From assembly GCA_027053695.1 (NCBI GenBank), contig JALUHL010000058.1:1-13981 (forward strand): a stretch of 13,981 nucleotides of DNA, read 5' to 3'. This DNA comes from Ghiorsea sp. (GTDB lineage Bacteria; Pseudomonadota; Zetaproteobacteria; Mariprofundales; Mariprofundaceae). The notes below the pieces were generated by a model. That model had not been told where the DNA came from, searched no databases, and saw nothing but the letters and a program-made list of their open reading frames with translations. Positions 1-5,479 of the stretch are shown here, in pieces. Both the position numbers and the translations under genes were made by a program. Position 1 is the stretch's first letter, and each line of letters begins with the position of its first letter.

Positions 1-544
1 CTGCTGCAAATAAAATGGCTGTTTTGCGTTCAATCACTTCCAAGCATTCTTCTTCTGTCATTTCCAAATGAAATGTGCGCGATAGCTGTAAAACTTCGCC
101 TTCAGCCAATGCATTGGTCACATCAGCCATCAGCTTAAGCATGCTCATATCATCATCGTGCACCAGCATTTGGAAAGACCGAGAGAACAAATAGTCACCA
201 ACCAATACGCTGGCTTGATTGCCCCATACGGCATTGGCGGAAGGGTTGCTGCGTCTAAAATCTGAAGAATCGACTACGTCATCATGTAATAATGATGCGG
301 TATGAATAAATTCAATCACCACAGCCAATGGAATATGGCGACCACCTTGATAATCAAACATTTTTGCAATCAATAAACACAAAAGCGGGCGTAAACGTTT
401 GCCACCACTATTAATAATATAATGGCCAATCGCAGGAATCATGGGGATATCAGATTGAAGGTTGTCGTGAATGCAATCATTCACCAGCTTCATATCACTG
501 GTACACAGCTTAATCGCTTGATTTAAGGGGTTATCATTTTTCAC
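1..544 (-). CDS. ispB: Polyprenyl (octaprenyl-type) diphosphate synthase, 3' end outside window
   Basis: Only the first 181 codons are present; the C-terminal half, including the second Asp-rich motif, lies beyond the left edge. Residues 47-53 read GGKRLRP. The first aspartate-rich motif DDVVD is at 88-92, preceded by FIHTASLLH and followed by RRSNPSAN and ASVLVGDYLFSRSFQM, the typical order for trans-prenyltransferases. The family condenses isopentenyl diphosphate onto farnesyl diphosphate to build the long chain used for ubiquinone or menaquinone. The small residues just before the motif (TAS, compared with TAT in E. coli IspB as I remember it) suggest a long-chain product, but length cannot be decided from half a protein. 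The start is read as GTG at 544, the first usable start after the upstream gene stops 19 nt away; an in-frame TTG two codons earlier is an alternative, and neither has a good ribosome binding site. It is the last visible gene of a leftward operon. Confidence 0.9.
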   Translation of the reverse strand, partial: MKNDNPLNQAIKLCTSDMKLVNDCIHDNLQSDIPMIPAIGHYIINSGGKRLRPLLCLLIAKMFDYQGGRHIPLAVVIEFIHTASLLHDDVVDSSDFRRSNPSANAVWGNQASVLVGDYLFSRSFQMLVHDDDMSMLKLMADVTNALAEGEVLQLSRTFHLEMTEEECLEVIERKTAILFAA

Positions 545-563
545 AGGCAAGAAAGGTAGGCAC

Positions 564-1367
564 TTAAGGTGTTTCGTCAACTTTTGTAATGCTAAGCCAA
601 GCATCAACAAGGTTTTGCTCTGCGGCAGCTATGATAGGGCTGCTTAATTGTGACTGAGCAAAGGGGTGTTTGCCGATAAAATCAGTGACCACGCAATGGC
701 TTTCTTCAGCCAGCAATAAACCTGCAGCATAATCCCAAAGCTTTTGTCCACCATGCACGATAAATTGCCCGCGCCCTGCGGCAAGCCATGCCCACTCAAG
801 GGCACATGTGCCGAGATTGCGCTGGCTGCGGTAAAGTTTTTTTGTCGCAAGTTCCGTGGCAAGGGCAGGTTTTAAACGTTTGAAATCAACAAATCCTACA
901 CTATCTTTTAAGGCTTTATGATTAGGCACGGGCTCAAAGGGTTCACCATTGATAAGTAAACCACTGCCCTTAAAAGCAGAAAACATTTCATCGCGAACAG
1001 GGTCGTAAACACAGGCAAGTTTGGGTTTGCCTTGTGCAATCAAAGCAATGGATACAGCAAATAAAGGCAAAGGCGTAGTAAAGTTGCCCGTACCATCGAG
1101 CGGGTCAACGCACCAAAACTTACCACCATGATGCAAAGCTTGCAGTTGTTCTTCTTGGCTCATTTCCTCGCCTAAGAAACCAATGGATGGGTCAAGCGCA
1201 TATAAAGCTTCTTGAATAAAGGCTTGTGCCTTCTCATCCGTTTCTGTCACGATAGAACCATCACTTTTCTTGGTTTGTAGCGAAAGTTGGCTTTCAAATG
1301 CAGAGAGTAAAATATCTTGCCCCGCTTGTTTGGCTATGGATTCGACCTGCTTGAGTAGATTTAACAT
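564..1367 (-). CDS. Inositol monophosphatase family phosphatase
   Basis: This is a Li+-sensitive, Mg2+-dependent phosphatase of the IMPase/SuhB/CysQ/HisN superfamily. Counted from the upper ATG at 1379 (271 aa), the metal-binding motifs are GEE at 70-72, DPLDGTGNF at 92-100 and WDYAAG at 215-220, in the usual order and spacing; length is normal for the family. All metal ligands appear intact, so it should be active. The substrate is not readable from the sequence: inositol-1-phosphate, 3'-phosphoadenosine-5'-phosphate and histidinol phosphate are all possible. Two in-frame ATGs exist, at 1379 and 1367. I prefer 1367 because GGAAG lies 5 nt before it, whereas nothing like a Shine-Dalgarno precedes 1379. 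That ATG forms ATGTTAA with the stop of the upstream gene, so translation is probably coupled. It lies between the PPOX-family gene and ispB in one operon. Confidence 0.9.
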   Translation of the reverse strand: MLNLLKQVESIAKQAGQDILLSAFESQLSLQTKKSDGSIVTETDEKAQAFIQEALYALDPSIGFLGEEMSQEEQLQALHHGGKFWCVDPLDGTGNFTTPLPLFAVSIALIAQGKPKLACVYDPVRDEMFSAFKGSGLLINGEPFEPVPNHKALKDSVGFVDFKRLKPALATELATKKLYRSQRNLGTCALEWAWLAAGRGQFIVHGGQKLWDYAAGLLLAEESHCVVTDFIGKHPFAQSQLSSPIIAAAEQNLVDAWLSITKVDETP

Positions 1368-1819
1368 AGCGACTTCCATGTAGCCGTAGGCACTTTTCGC
1401 GCTTTACCAAAGCCGCCTATCCAATGCACGGCATTCACTTTAATGCGATACAATGTAAAGTCAGGAAAGGAAAACAAAGGCTCTGCATCAGGTATGTGTT
1501 TTAAATACGCTTGTTGATACACGCTCTGCTTAGCTTGAGGAACAGGCTCAATTTTTCCTGTAAATCCAATGCGAGCAAGTGCAAGAGGAGAATTTGTTGC
1601 TGTTTCCGGGGTGCAAATCATCAGCCCGACATTTTGATTGCTTTGAATATTTTTGCTGTGTTTAGCCAAGCCTGAAAGGTGGAGTACAATATCACCCTTA
1701 TATACTGCATAAGGGCACATGGATGTTTCAGGGGTGTGCTCGCCCATGGTGCTTAAGAATGCAATATGTGTGTTTGCAATCAGGCTTTGAATATCATTTT
1801 TCCATGTGTTCTCGCTCAT
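1361..1819 (-). CDS. Pyridoxamine 5'-phosphate oxidase-fold (HugZ-like) protein
   Basis: A 152-aa single-domain protein of the FMN-binding split-barrel (PPOX) superfamily. Evidence is the N-terminal helix, the strand IAFLSTMGEHTPETSMCPY near residues 19-37, the strand pair DIVLHLSGLAKHSKNI with NVGLMI, and near the C-terminus the segment WIGGFGKARKV (about 133-143). A GGFG tail of this kind is typical of the HugZ/haem-utilisation branch, which as known binds FMN or degrades haem; that assignment is inferred. The protein is short, with no DUF2470-type C-terminal extension, so it could equally be a general flavin- or F420-fold protein. It is the first gene of the leftward operon. A TATAAT box lies 16 nt before its ATG. 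The ribosome binding site is poor, which fits a short or leaderless transcript. Confidence 0.8.
   Translation of the reverse strand: MSENTWKNDIQSLIANTHIAFLSTMGEHTPETSMCPYAVYKGDIVLHLSGLAKHSKNIQSNQNVGLMICTPETATNSPLALARIGFTGKIEPVPQAKQSVYQQAYLKHIPDAEPLFSFPDFTLYRIKVNAVHWIGGFGKARKVPTATWKSLC
1373..1377 (-). promoter_or_regulatory. Ribosome binding site that decides the phosphatase start
   Basis: GGAAG on the minus strand lies 5 nt before the ATG at 1367. Two of its bases overlap the alternative ATG at 1379 and its next codon. It favours the inner ATG as the start of the IMPase-family gene and lies inside the end of the PPOX-family gene, consistent with coupled translation. Confidence 0.5.
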
Positions 1820-1835
1820 AGGCGTAAGTTAATGG

Positions 1836-1841
1836 ATTATA
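1836..1841 (-). promoter_or_regulatory. Possible -10 box for the leftward operon
   Basis: On the minus strand the bases read a perfect TATAAT, ending 16 nt before the ATG at 1819. Transcription would start only about 9 nt before the start codon, giving a very short leader. No recognisable -35 hexamer sits at 16-18 nt spacing and there is no extended -10 TG, so support rests on one hexamer and its position. Confidence 0.35.
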
Positions 1842-1936
1842 AGCTTAAGGTCACGGATAGAGCGTATTGGTGTCCATTGTTTTTTACCCACAGATAAACG
1901 CAGATGCATCAAGATGCTATACAAGTTTGGTTCATA

Positions 1937-2042
1937 TTGTCATTTCGACCGCAGCGTCGCGAAGTGGAGAAATCTTGTGAGATGCCTTCACTTCGGTTGG
2001 CATGACAGGTGAGATGCTTGGACTACGCTCAGCATGACAAGT
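1937..2042. repeat. Palindromic dispersed-type repeat with two tandem 32-nt units
   Basis: The segment opens with TTGTCAT (1937-1943) and the element ends with the inverse ATGACAA (2034-2040). Its right part consists of two adjacent 32-nt units, 1979-2010 and 2011-2042, identical at 24 of 32 positions. Each unit can fold on itself: ATGCC pairs with GGCAT in the first and ATGCT with AGCAT in the second, so one stem base pair changed on both sides. The wording (GTCATTTCGACC, AGCATGACAA) resembles short palindromic intergenic repeats seen in many proteobacterial genomes. No open reading frame is plausible here. Function is unknown; it could be a remnant of a small mobile palindrome or a transcribed hairpin. 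Confidence 0.65.
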
Positions 2043-2051
2043 CACAAAAAA

Positions 2052-2115
2052 CTCTGCGTAACTTCGCGTCCTCTGCGGTTCAGAAATAAAAAACTGTCCC
2101 TTGCGGGTATTGTGG
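2052..2115. repeat. 64-bp repeat module, copy 1
   Basis: This block aligns without gaps to 3690-3753 with 55 of 64 identical bases. Its left half is a degenerate run of CTCTGCG-type units and its right half contains CCCTTGCGGGTA followed by TGTGG. Here it lies before the long palindrome at 2164-2296; its partner lies after the second palindrome. It carries no plausible gene. Confidence 0.75.
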
Positions 2116-2132
2116 TTAAGTTTTTATGTTCA

Positions 2133-2150
2133 TTTTTGGGCAGCCAAAAA
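2133..2150. repeat. Small hairpin before palindrome copy 1
   Basis: TTTTTGG, a four-base loop GCAG, then CCAAAAA: a perfect 7-bp stem. The GGGCAGC at 2138-2144 can instead pair with GCTGCCC at 2162-2168, so two mutually exclusive folds exist. The equivalent site in copy 2 (3463-3482) has a different stem sequence but is also perfectly paired. Confidence 0.6.
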
Positions 2151-2163
2151 CGAACTAAAAAGC

Positions 2164-2296
2164 TGCCCCTAAATAGCTGTGTATTTCTTCGCTGGTTAGC
2201 AAAAGCGGGCGCAGCATTAGAATATGCTGCTTTATCCCTTTTTTGCCAACCATCTCAGCACAGCTATAGCAGGGGAACATGTTCAGCTTGTATAGG
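2164..2296. repeat. Long nested palindromic repeat, copy 1 (upstream of lpxK)
   Basis: This 133-bp block is about 95% identical to 3497-3631, differing by a handful of substitutions and two single-base insertions. It folds as nested inverted repeats: CCCCT (2166-2170) with AGGGG (2271-2275), ATAGCTGTG with CACAGCTAT, GGTTAGCAAAA with TTTTGCCAACC (one mismatch), and a central GCAGCAT-TAGAAT-ATGCTGC hairpin. The 110-nt structure resembles a MITE or other non-autonomous palindromic element, or a structured RNA. No transposase or clear target-site duplication is visible. The reading frame across it is not maintained between copies, so it is unlikely to encode protein. Confidence 0.85.
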
Positions 2297-2315
2297 TAAA
2301 GGTTTACCAGTTTAT

Positions 2316-2375
2316 TTCTTCGTGTGCTTCGTGGTTCATTTATATTCCTCTGTGTTCTCTGCGCACTCTGCGGTT
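2316..2375. repeat. 9-nt-period degenerate repeat tract, copy 1
   Basis: Two units of the form TTCGTGNNN are followed by CATTTATATTC and then three units of the form CTCTGYGNN. The matching tract at 3649-3719 has three TTCGTG units and three CTCTGCG units, so unit number differs between copies. Such TTCGTG/CTCTGCG wording is, to my knowledge, common in dispersed intergenic repeats of many bacteria. It ends about 40 nt before the lpxK start, so the lpxK leader or promoter lies in or beside it. Confidence 0.7.
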
Positions 2376-2417
2376 AATCTCATCTTCGTGGTGAGTATTG
2401 TCATTTGAGTATCTTAA

Positions 2418-3422
2418 ATGCAAAGTACACCCATGTATCAATGGTTTGAGCAAATATGGTGGCAGACGCGGCGAAAGCCTAATGTTTTGCTGCGCTTGCT
2501 TGCGCGCATTTATAAAAAAGCGATGCAATATAATCAGAAGAAACGCTTTCAAACCCAAGTCTGCCCGCCCATCCCCATGATTTCTGTTGGCAATATTACC
2601 GTAGGCGGAAGTGGTAAAACACCCTTTGTCGTGTGGTTGGCGGGCGAGCTTAAAGCGCAAGGGTTAAACCCTGTTTTGCTATCGCGGGGAGATGGTGCAA
2701 ACAACCAAAAGCCGCATGTGGTTTCAGATTATTCCAAGGCTAGGGAAGTGGGCGATGAAGCCGTGCTTTTATATAGGTTGAGTGGTTGCCCTGTGATTGC
2801 AGGGCGTGATCGTTTGGCAGGAGCTGCCATGGCTGCGGAATATGGTGATGTTTTGATTTTGGATGATGGATTTCAATACCGCCAGTTGCATAGGGCATGT
2901 GATATTGTGCTTGTGCCCAAAGAAGGGGTGGGAAATGGATGCTTATTGCCTGCGGGGCCATTAAGAGAGCCTGTTTCTGCACTATCCCGAGCACATATTA
3001 TTGTGCGTACAGGGCATGGTGAATGTAAACCGTTAACGAAAACCAAAGAATGGGATTGGTCGGCGACCAGTACTGATGTGAAAGATTGGAATGGTGTTTG
3101 GGATATGCCCCTGTCAGAACAATCTGAAGCAGGGGGTGCGGAGCTTGTGACTGCTATCGCAAGACCACGCCGAGTTAGGAATGATTTGGAAAGTTTAGGC
3201 TTTCATGTGGTGGAGCATCATATCTTTGAAGACCATCATCAATACGGAAAAGAAGATGTGGCTAAGCTTCTTAAGGGCAATAAAACCATAGTCACCACAG
3301 GTAAAGATGCTGTAAAACTATTGCCACTTTGGGATGCGTCAAAGCCGCTTTGGGTGCTTGAGCAAAAGGCTTTTGCGGAAGATAAGTTAACTACGGATAT
3401 TCTTCGATATATCGTTGAGTAG
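2418..3422 (+). CDS. lpxK: Tetraacyldisaccharide 4'-kinase
   Basis: LpxK phosphorylates the 4' position of the lipid A disaccharide precursor at the inner face of the cytoplasmic membrane, the sixth step of lipid A synthesis. The 334-aa protein has the family layout: a basic, partly hydrophobic N-terminal membrane-association region (about 1-50), the P-loop GNITVGGSGKT at 58-68, the segment VGDEAVLL at 111-118, DDGFQYRQLHR at 149-159 and LLPAGPLREP at 177-186. Length matches the family (about 330 aa). The usual SRGYG after the P-loop reads SRGDG here (89-93), a change at a normally conserved tyrosine. The ATG at 2418 is the first ATG in frame, with only a weak ribosome binding site; ATG at 2433 is an alternative. 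The gene stands alone, walled on both sides by copies of the same repeats, and none of its common partners (msbA, kdsB, waaA) adjoin it. Confidence 0.95.
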   Translation: MQSTPMYQWFEQIWWQTRRKPNVLLRLLARIYKKAMQYNQKKRFQTQVCPPIPMISVGNITVGGSGKTPFVVWLAGELKAQGLNPVLLSRGDGANNQKPHVVSDYSKAREVGDEAVLLYRLSGCPVIAGRDRLAGAAMAAEYGDVLILDDGFQYRQLHRACDIVLVPKEGVGNGCLLPAGPLREPVSALSRAHIIVRTGHGECKPLTKTKEWDWSATSTDVKDWNGVWDMPLSEQSEAGGAELVTAIARPRRVRNDLESLGFHVVEHHIFEDHHQYGKEDVAKLLKGNKTIVTTGKDAVKLLPLWDASKPLWVLEQKAFAEDKLTTDILRYIVE

Positions 3423-3462
3423 CCCATGTAGGCTCAAGTGTAAGCAAAAAGCTTTACCTTCA

Positions 3463-3482
3463 TTTCTTTGCCATCAAAGAAA
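3463..3482. repeat. Small hairpin before palindrome copy 2
   Basis: TTTCTTTG, loop CCAT, CAAAGAAA: a perfect 8-bp stem. It occupies the same place relative to the long palindrome as the hairpin at 2133-2150, with the same flanks (TTCA before, CGAA after) but different stem bases. It lies 41 nt after the lpxK stop; lacking a T-run, it is not a standard intrinsic terminator. Confidence 0.6.
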
Positions 3483-3496
3483 CGAAGCAAAGAAAG

Positions 3497-3631
3497 TGCC
3501 CCTAAATAGCTGTGTATTTCTTCGCTGTTTAGCAAAAGCGGGCGCAGCATTAGAATATGCTGCTTTATCCCTTGTTTTGCTAACCATCTCAGCACAGCTA
3601 TAGCAGGGGAATTATGTCAAGCTTGTATAGG
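3497..3631. repeat. Long nested palindromic repeat, copy 2 (downstream of lpxK)
   Basis: Second copy of the element at 2164-2296, in direct orientation about 1.33 kb away. CCCCT (3499-3503) pairs with AGGGG (3605-3609); ATAGCTGTG/CACAGCTAT, TTAGCAAAA/TTTTGCTAA and the GCAGCAT/ATGCTGC core hairpin are all kept. In this copy the third stem has perfect TTAGC/GCTAA pairing where copy 1 has a mismatch. One G is inserted in the T-run, which breaks any reading frame shared with copy 1. Confidence 0.85.
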
Positions 3632-3648
3632 CGTGAATTTATCATGAT

Positions 3649-3719
3649 TTCTTCGTGCCTTTCGTGTTCTTCGTGGTTCATTTATATTCCTCTGCGTAAC
3701 TCTGCGTTCTCTGCGGTTC
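3649..3719. repeat. 9-nt-period degenerate repeat tract, copy 2
   Basis: Three TTCGTGNNN units (CCT, TTC and GTT as the variable triplets), then CATTTATATTC, then CTCTGCGTAA, CTCTGCGTT and CTCTGCGGTT. It matches 2316-2375 but has one extra TTCGTG unit. Its right end overlaps the start of the 64-bp module at 3690-3753. Confidence 0.7.
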
Positions 3720-3753
3720 AAAAATAGAAGCCTGCCCCTTGCGGGTACTGTGG
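3690..3753. repeat. 64-bp repeat module, copy 2
   Basis: Ungapped partner of 2052-2115 (55 of 64 bases identical). Here it follows the long palindrome, while copy 1 precedes its palindrome, so the module order around lpxK is permuted rather than simply duplicated. It ends 80 nt before the symporter start, so the symporter promoter may lie within it or just after it; I see no convincing -35/-10 pair. Confidence 0.75.
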
Positions 3754-3818
3754 TGAATAGATAAAAGTTTCATTCGTGGTGAAATATATTCAATCTGGTT
3801 AAGCTATGCGCCGTAGAA

Positions 3819-3829
3819 GAGGAAGGTGG
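3819..3829 (+). promoter_or_regulatory. Strong ribosome binding site of the symporter
   Basis: The purine-rich GAGGAAGGTGG is the best Shine-Dalgarno in the window. Its GGAAG core is 8 nt before the ATG at 3834 and only 5 nt before the TTG at 3831. ATG is the normal choice, so the protein begins at 3834 rather than at the adjacent TTG. Confidence 0.7.
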
Positions 3830-3833
3830 TTTG

Positions 3834-5297
3834 ATGCAAACAGTTTCAAGCGTTGATTTGGCGATTATCATGGTTTATATCCTAGGCACAACTGCGTTTG
3901 GGGTGTGGTTTGTTAAACGCAGTGGGGATATGAAAGGGTTTACCTTGGCAGGAAAAATGATTCCCGGCTGGGCGATTGGTTTATCGCTGATGGCAACGTA
4001 TTTGAGCAGCATCAGTTTTTTGGCCAATCCGGGCAAAAGTTATGCTTCAGACTGGCGACCATTTGTTTTTTCACTCACGCTTCCGATTGCCATCTGGATT
4101 GCTGCGAAATGGTTTATCCCCTTGTATCGCAATCATGTGCAAACCACAGCTTATGAATACTTGGAAAGCAGGTTCTCGCTTTGGGCGCGGCTTTATATGG
4201 GTGTAGCGTATGTGTTGCTGCAAGTTGGGCGGTTTGCTGTGGTATTGTATTTAACGGCTTTGGCTTTGGCTGCATTGTTGGGAATAGATATTAAACTGTT
4301 AATACTGGCTTTGGGCGCATTGACTATTATTTATACCTTGCTGGGTGGTTTTGCAGCGGTAATTTGGACAGATGTAGTACAATCGTTTGTGCTTCTCTTT
4401 GGTGGTTTACTTTGCTTATTCCTTCTTGTAACCAATATGGATGGTGGGTTTGAACAGCTTAGCGCTACAGCTAGTAGGGCGCATAAGTTTGACCTTGGCA
4501 GCATGGACTTTGATTTGGTAGCTCAAGGGTTTTGGGTCATCTTTATATTCGGCATTGTGGAAAACCTGAAAAACTTCTCGGTGGACCAAAATTATGTGCA
4601 GCGATTTTTATCTGCGCCTTCCGAGCATGAAGCGAAAAAGGCGTTGTGGTTGGGTGGTTTGTTGTATATTCCGATTTCGGCATTGTTTTTTATGATTGGC
4701 ACGGCGTTGTTTGTATATTACCTCAATATGCCGCCTGATGATTTGCCAACCAAGGCAGACCAGGTATTCCCTTATTTTATTGTCCATGAATTGCCCACAG
4801 GTTTGGTCGGCATTGTAATTGCGGGTGTGTTGGCAGCAGGCATGAGCACGTTGGATTCATCGCTGAACAGCTCAGCAACGGTGGTAACTATCGATTTTTA
4901 TAAACGTGTATTCAATGCAGATGCCGATGATGCGGCACAACTTCGTATGATTCGTCTGGCAACGGCGGGTATCGGTGTGCTTGCGACACTTGCAAGCTTG
5001 GCCATGATGAAGGCGAAAACAGCATTGGATGTATGGTGGCAAATTTCAGCCATTTTTGGTGGGGGTATGCTCGGATTATTTTTATCAGCATTGCTTATGC
5101 CGAAGCTGACCTCCAAACAAGCCATGTTAGCAACGCTAGTGGGTGTTCTCTTTGTGGCTTGGGCGAGCGCAGCAAAGCTTGGCATTGCCATGAGCATAAC
5201 CTTTCCTTTACATGCTATGATGATTGGTGTGGTGGGTACGCTGCTGATAATTAGCGTTTCTTTTGCACTGCAACTATTTAGCCATAAAAAAGATTAA
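3834..5297 (+). CDS. Sodium:solute symporter (SSS/SLC5 family)
   Basis: A 487-aa inner-membrane protein with roughly thirteen hydrophobic segments, the LeuT-type fold of the solute:sodium symporter family, which imports a small solute together with Na+. Family landmarks: TAYEYLESRF at 105-114, TDVVQSFVLLFGG at about 179-191, DQNYVQRFL at 251-259, and the GMSTLDSSLNS segment at 336-346. By recalled alignment with Vibrio SGLT, the Ser/Thr of that last segment lie where the Na2-site hydroxyls sit. The substrate cannot be read; the closest general resemblance is to the broad sodium/iodide/monocarboxylate/multivitamin branch rather than to proline or pantothenate carriers. The ATG is chosen for the strong Shine-Dalgarno before it. 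It is preceded by repeats and followed by a possible small gene, so it may be transcribed alone. The C-terminus ends in a short charged tail (SHKKD). Confidence 0.9.
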   Translation: MQTVSSVDLAIIMVYILGTTAFGVWFVKRSGDMKGFTLAGKMIPGWAIGLSLMATYLSSISFLANPGKSYASDWRPFVFSLTLPIAIWIAAKWFIPLYRNHVQTTAYEYLESRFSLWARLYMGVAYVLLQVGRFAVVLYLTALALAALLGIDIKLLILALGALTIIYTLLGGFAAVIWTDVVQSFVLLFGGLLCLFLLVTNMDGGFEQLSATASRAHKFDLGSMDFDLVAQGFWVIFIFGIVENLKNFSVDQNYVQRFLSAPSEHEAKKALWLGGLLYIPISALFFMIGTALFVYYLNMPPDDLPTKADQVFPYFIVHELPTGLVGIVIAGVLAAGMSTLDSSLNSSATVVTIDFYKRVFNADADDAAQLRMIRLATAGIGVLATLASLAMMKAKTALDVWWQISAIFGGGMLGLFLSALLMPKLTSKQAMLATLVGVLFVAWASAAKLGIAMSITFPLHAMMIGVVGTLLIISVSFALQLFSHKKD

Positions 5298-5430
5298 AGT
5301 CGGTAAAGTTCGCTTAGCCGATATCAAGGTGCGTAAAAAGCTAGCGCCACCCACGCAAGTGCAGAAATCAGCCAAGGATTACGACAGGAAAAAGTTGAAA
5401 TTGTTGTTGCGTAAAGGGCTGGATGATTAA
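5263..5430 (+). CDS. Possible small basic protein, unrecognised
   Basis: A frame overlapping the end of the symporter stays open from 5251 to a TAA at 5428-5430. It reads ...KVGKVRLADIKVRKK, LAPPTQVQKSAKDYDRKK, LKLLLRKGLDD: very lysine/arginine-rich, with an APPT...DYDRKK pattern that looks protein-like. I do not recognise the family. There is no ATG: the possible starts are TTG at 5263 (55 aa, overlapping the symporter by 35 nt) or GTG at 5329 (33 aa, with AAGG touching the start). Neither has a well-placed Shine-Dalgarno, so translation would depend on coupling to the symporter. A +1 shift at the A6 run at the symporter's end (5286-5291) would instead append this sequence to the symporter. 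An open frame this short could also arise by chance. Confidence 0.3.
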   Translation: MHCNYLAIKKIKVGKVRLADIKVRKKLAPPTQVQKSAKDYDRKKLKLLLRKGLDD

Positions 5431-5479
5431 GGTGATAAATATGCTTAACGGCTATTCAAAAGTCGGCTAAGCTTACGCC

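Noticed and set aside
2034..2408. 124-codon plus-strand open frame in the divergent gap
   Set aside because: It lies wholly within repeats, and the part matching the second repeat copy loses frame through single-base insertions; its composition is that of a translated palindrome, not a protein.
3423..3482. Intrinsic terminator after lpxK
   Set aside because: The hairpin at 3463-3482 is A/T-rich and is followed by CGAAGC rather than a T-run; the AGCC/GGCT stem just after the stop is too weak.
3415..3603. 62-codon open frame after lpxK
   Set aside because: It translates the same repeat (PLNSCVFLRCLAKAGAALEY), starts inside lpxK and has no ribosome binding site. The shared peptide with the left copy reflects DNA repeat identity.
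3831..3833. TTG as the symporter start
   Set aside because: An ATG follows immediately and is better spaced from the strong Shine-Dalgarno.
1820..3833. CRISPR array or insertion sequence
   Set aside because: There are only two copies of the long repeat, spaced 1.33 kb apart with a gene between; no regular spacers, no cas genes, no transposase frame and no clear target-site duplication.
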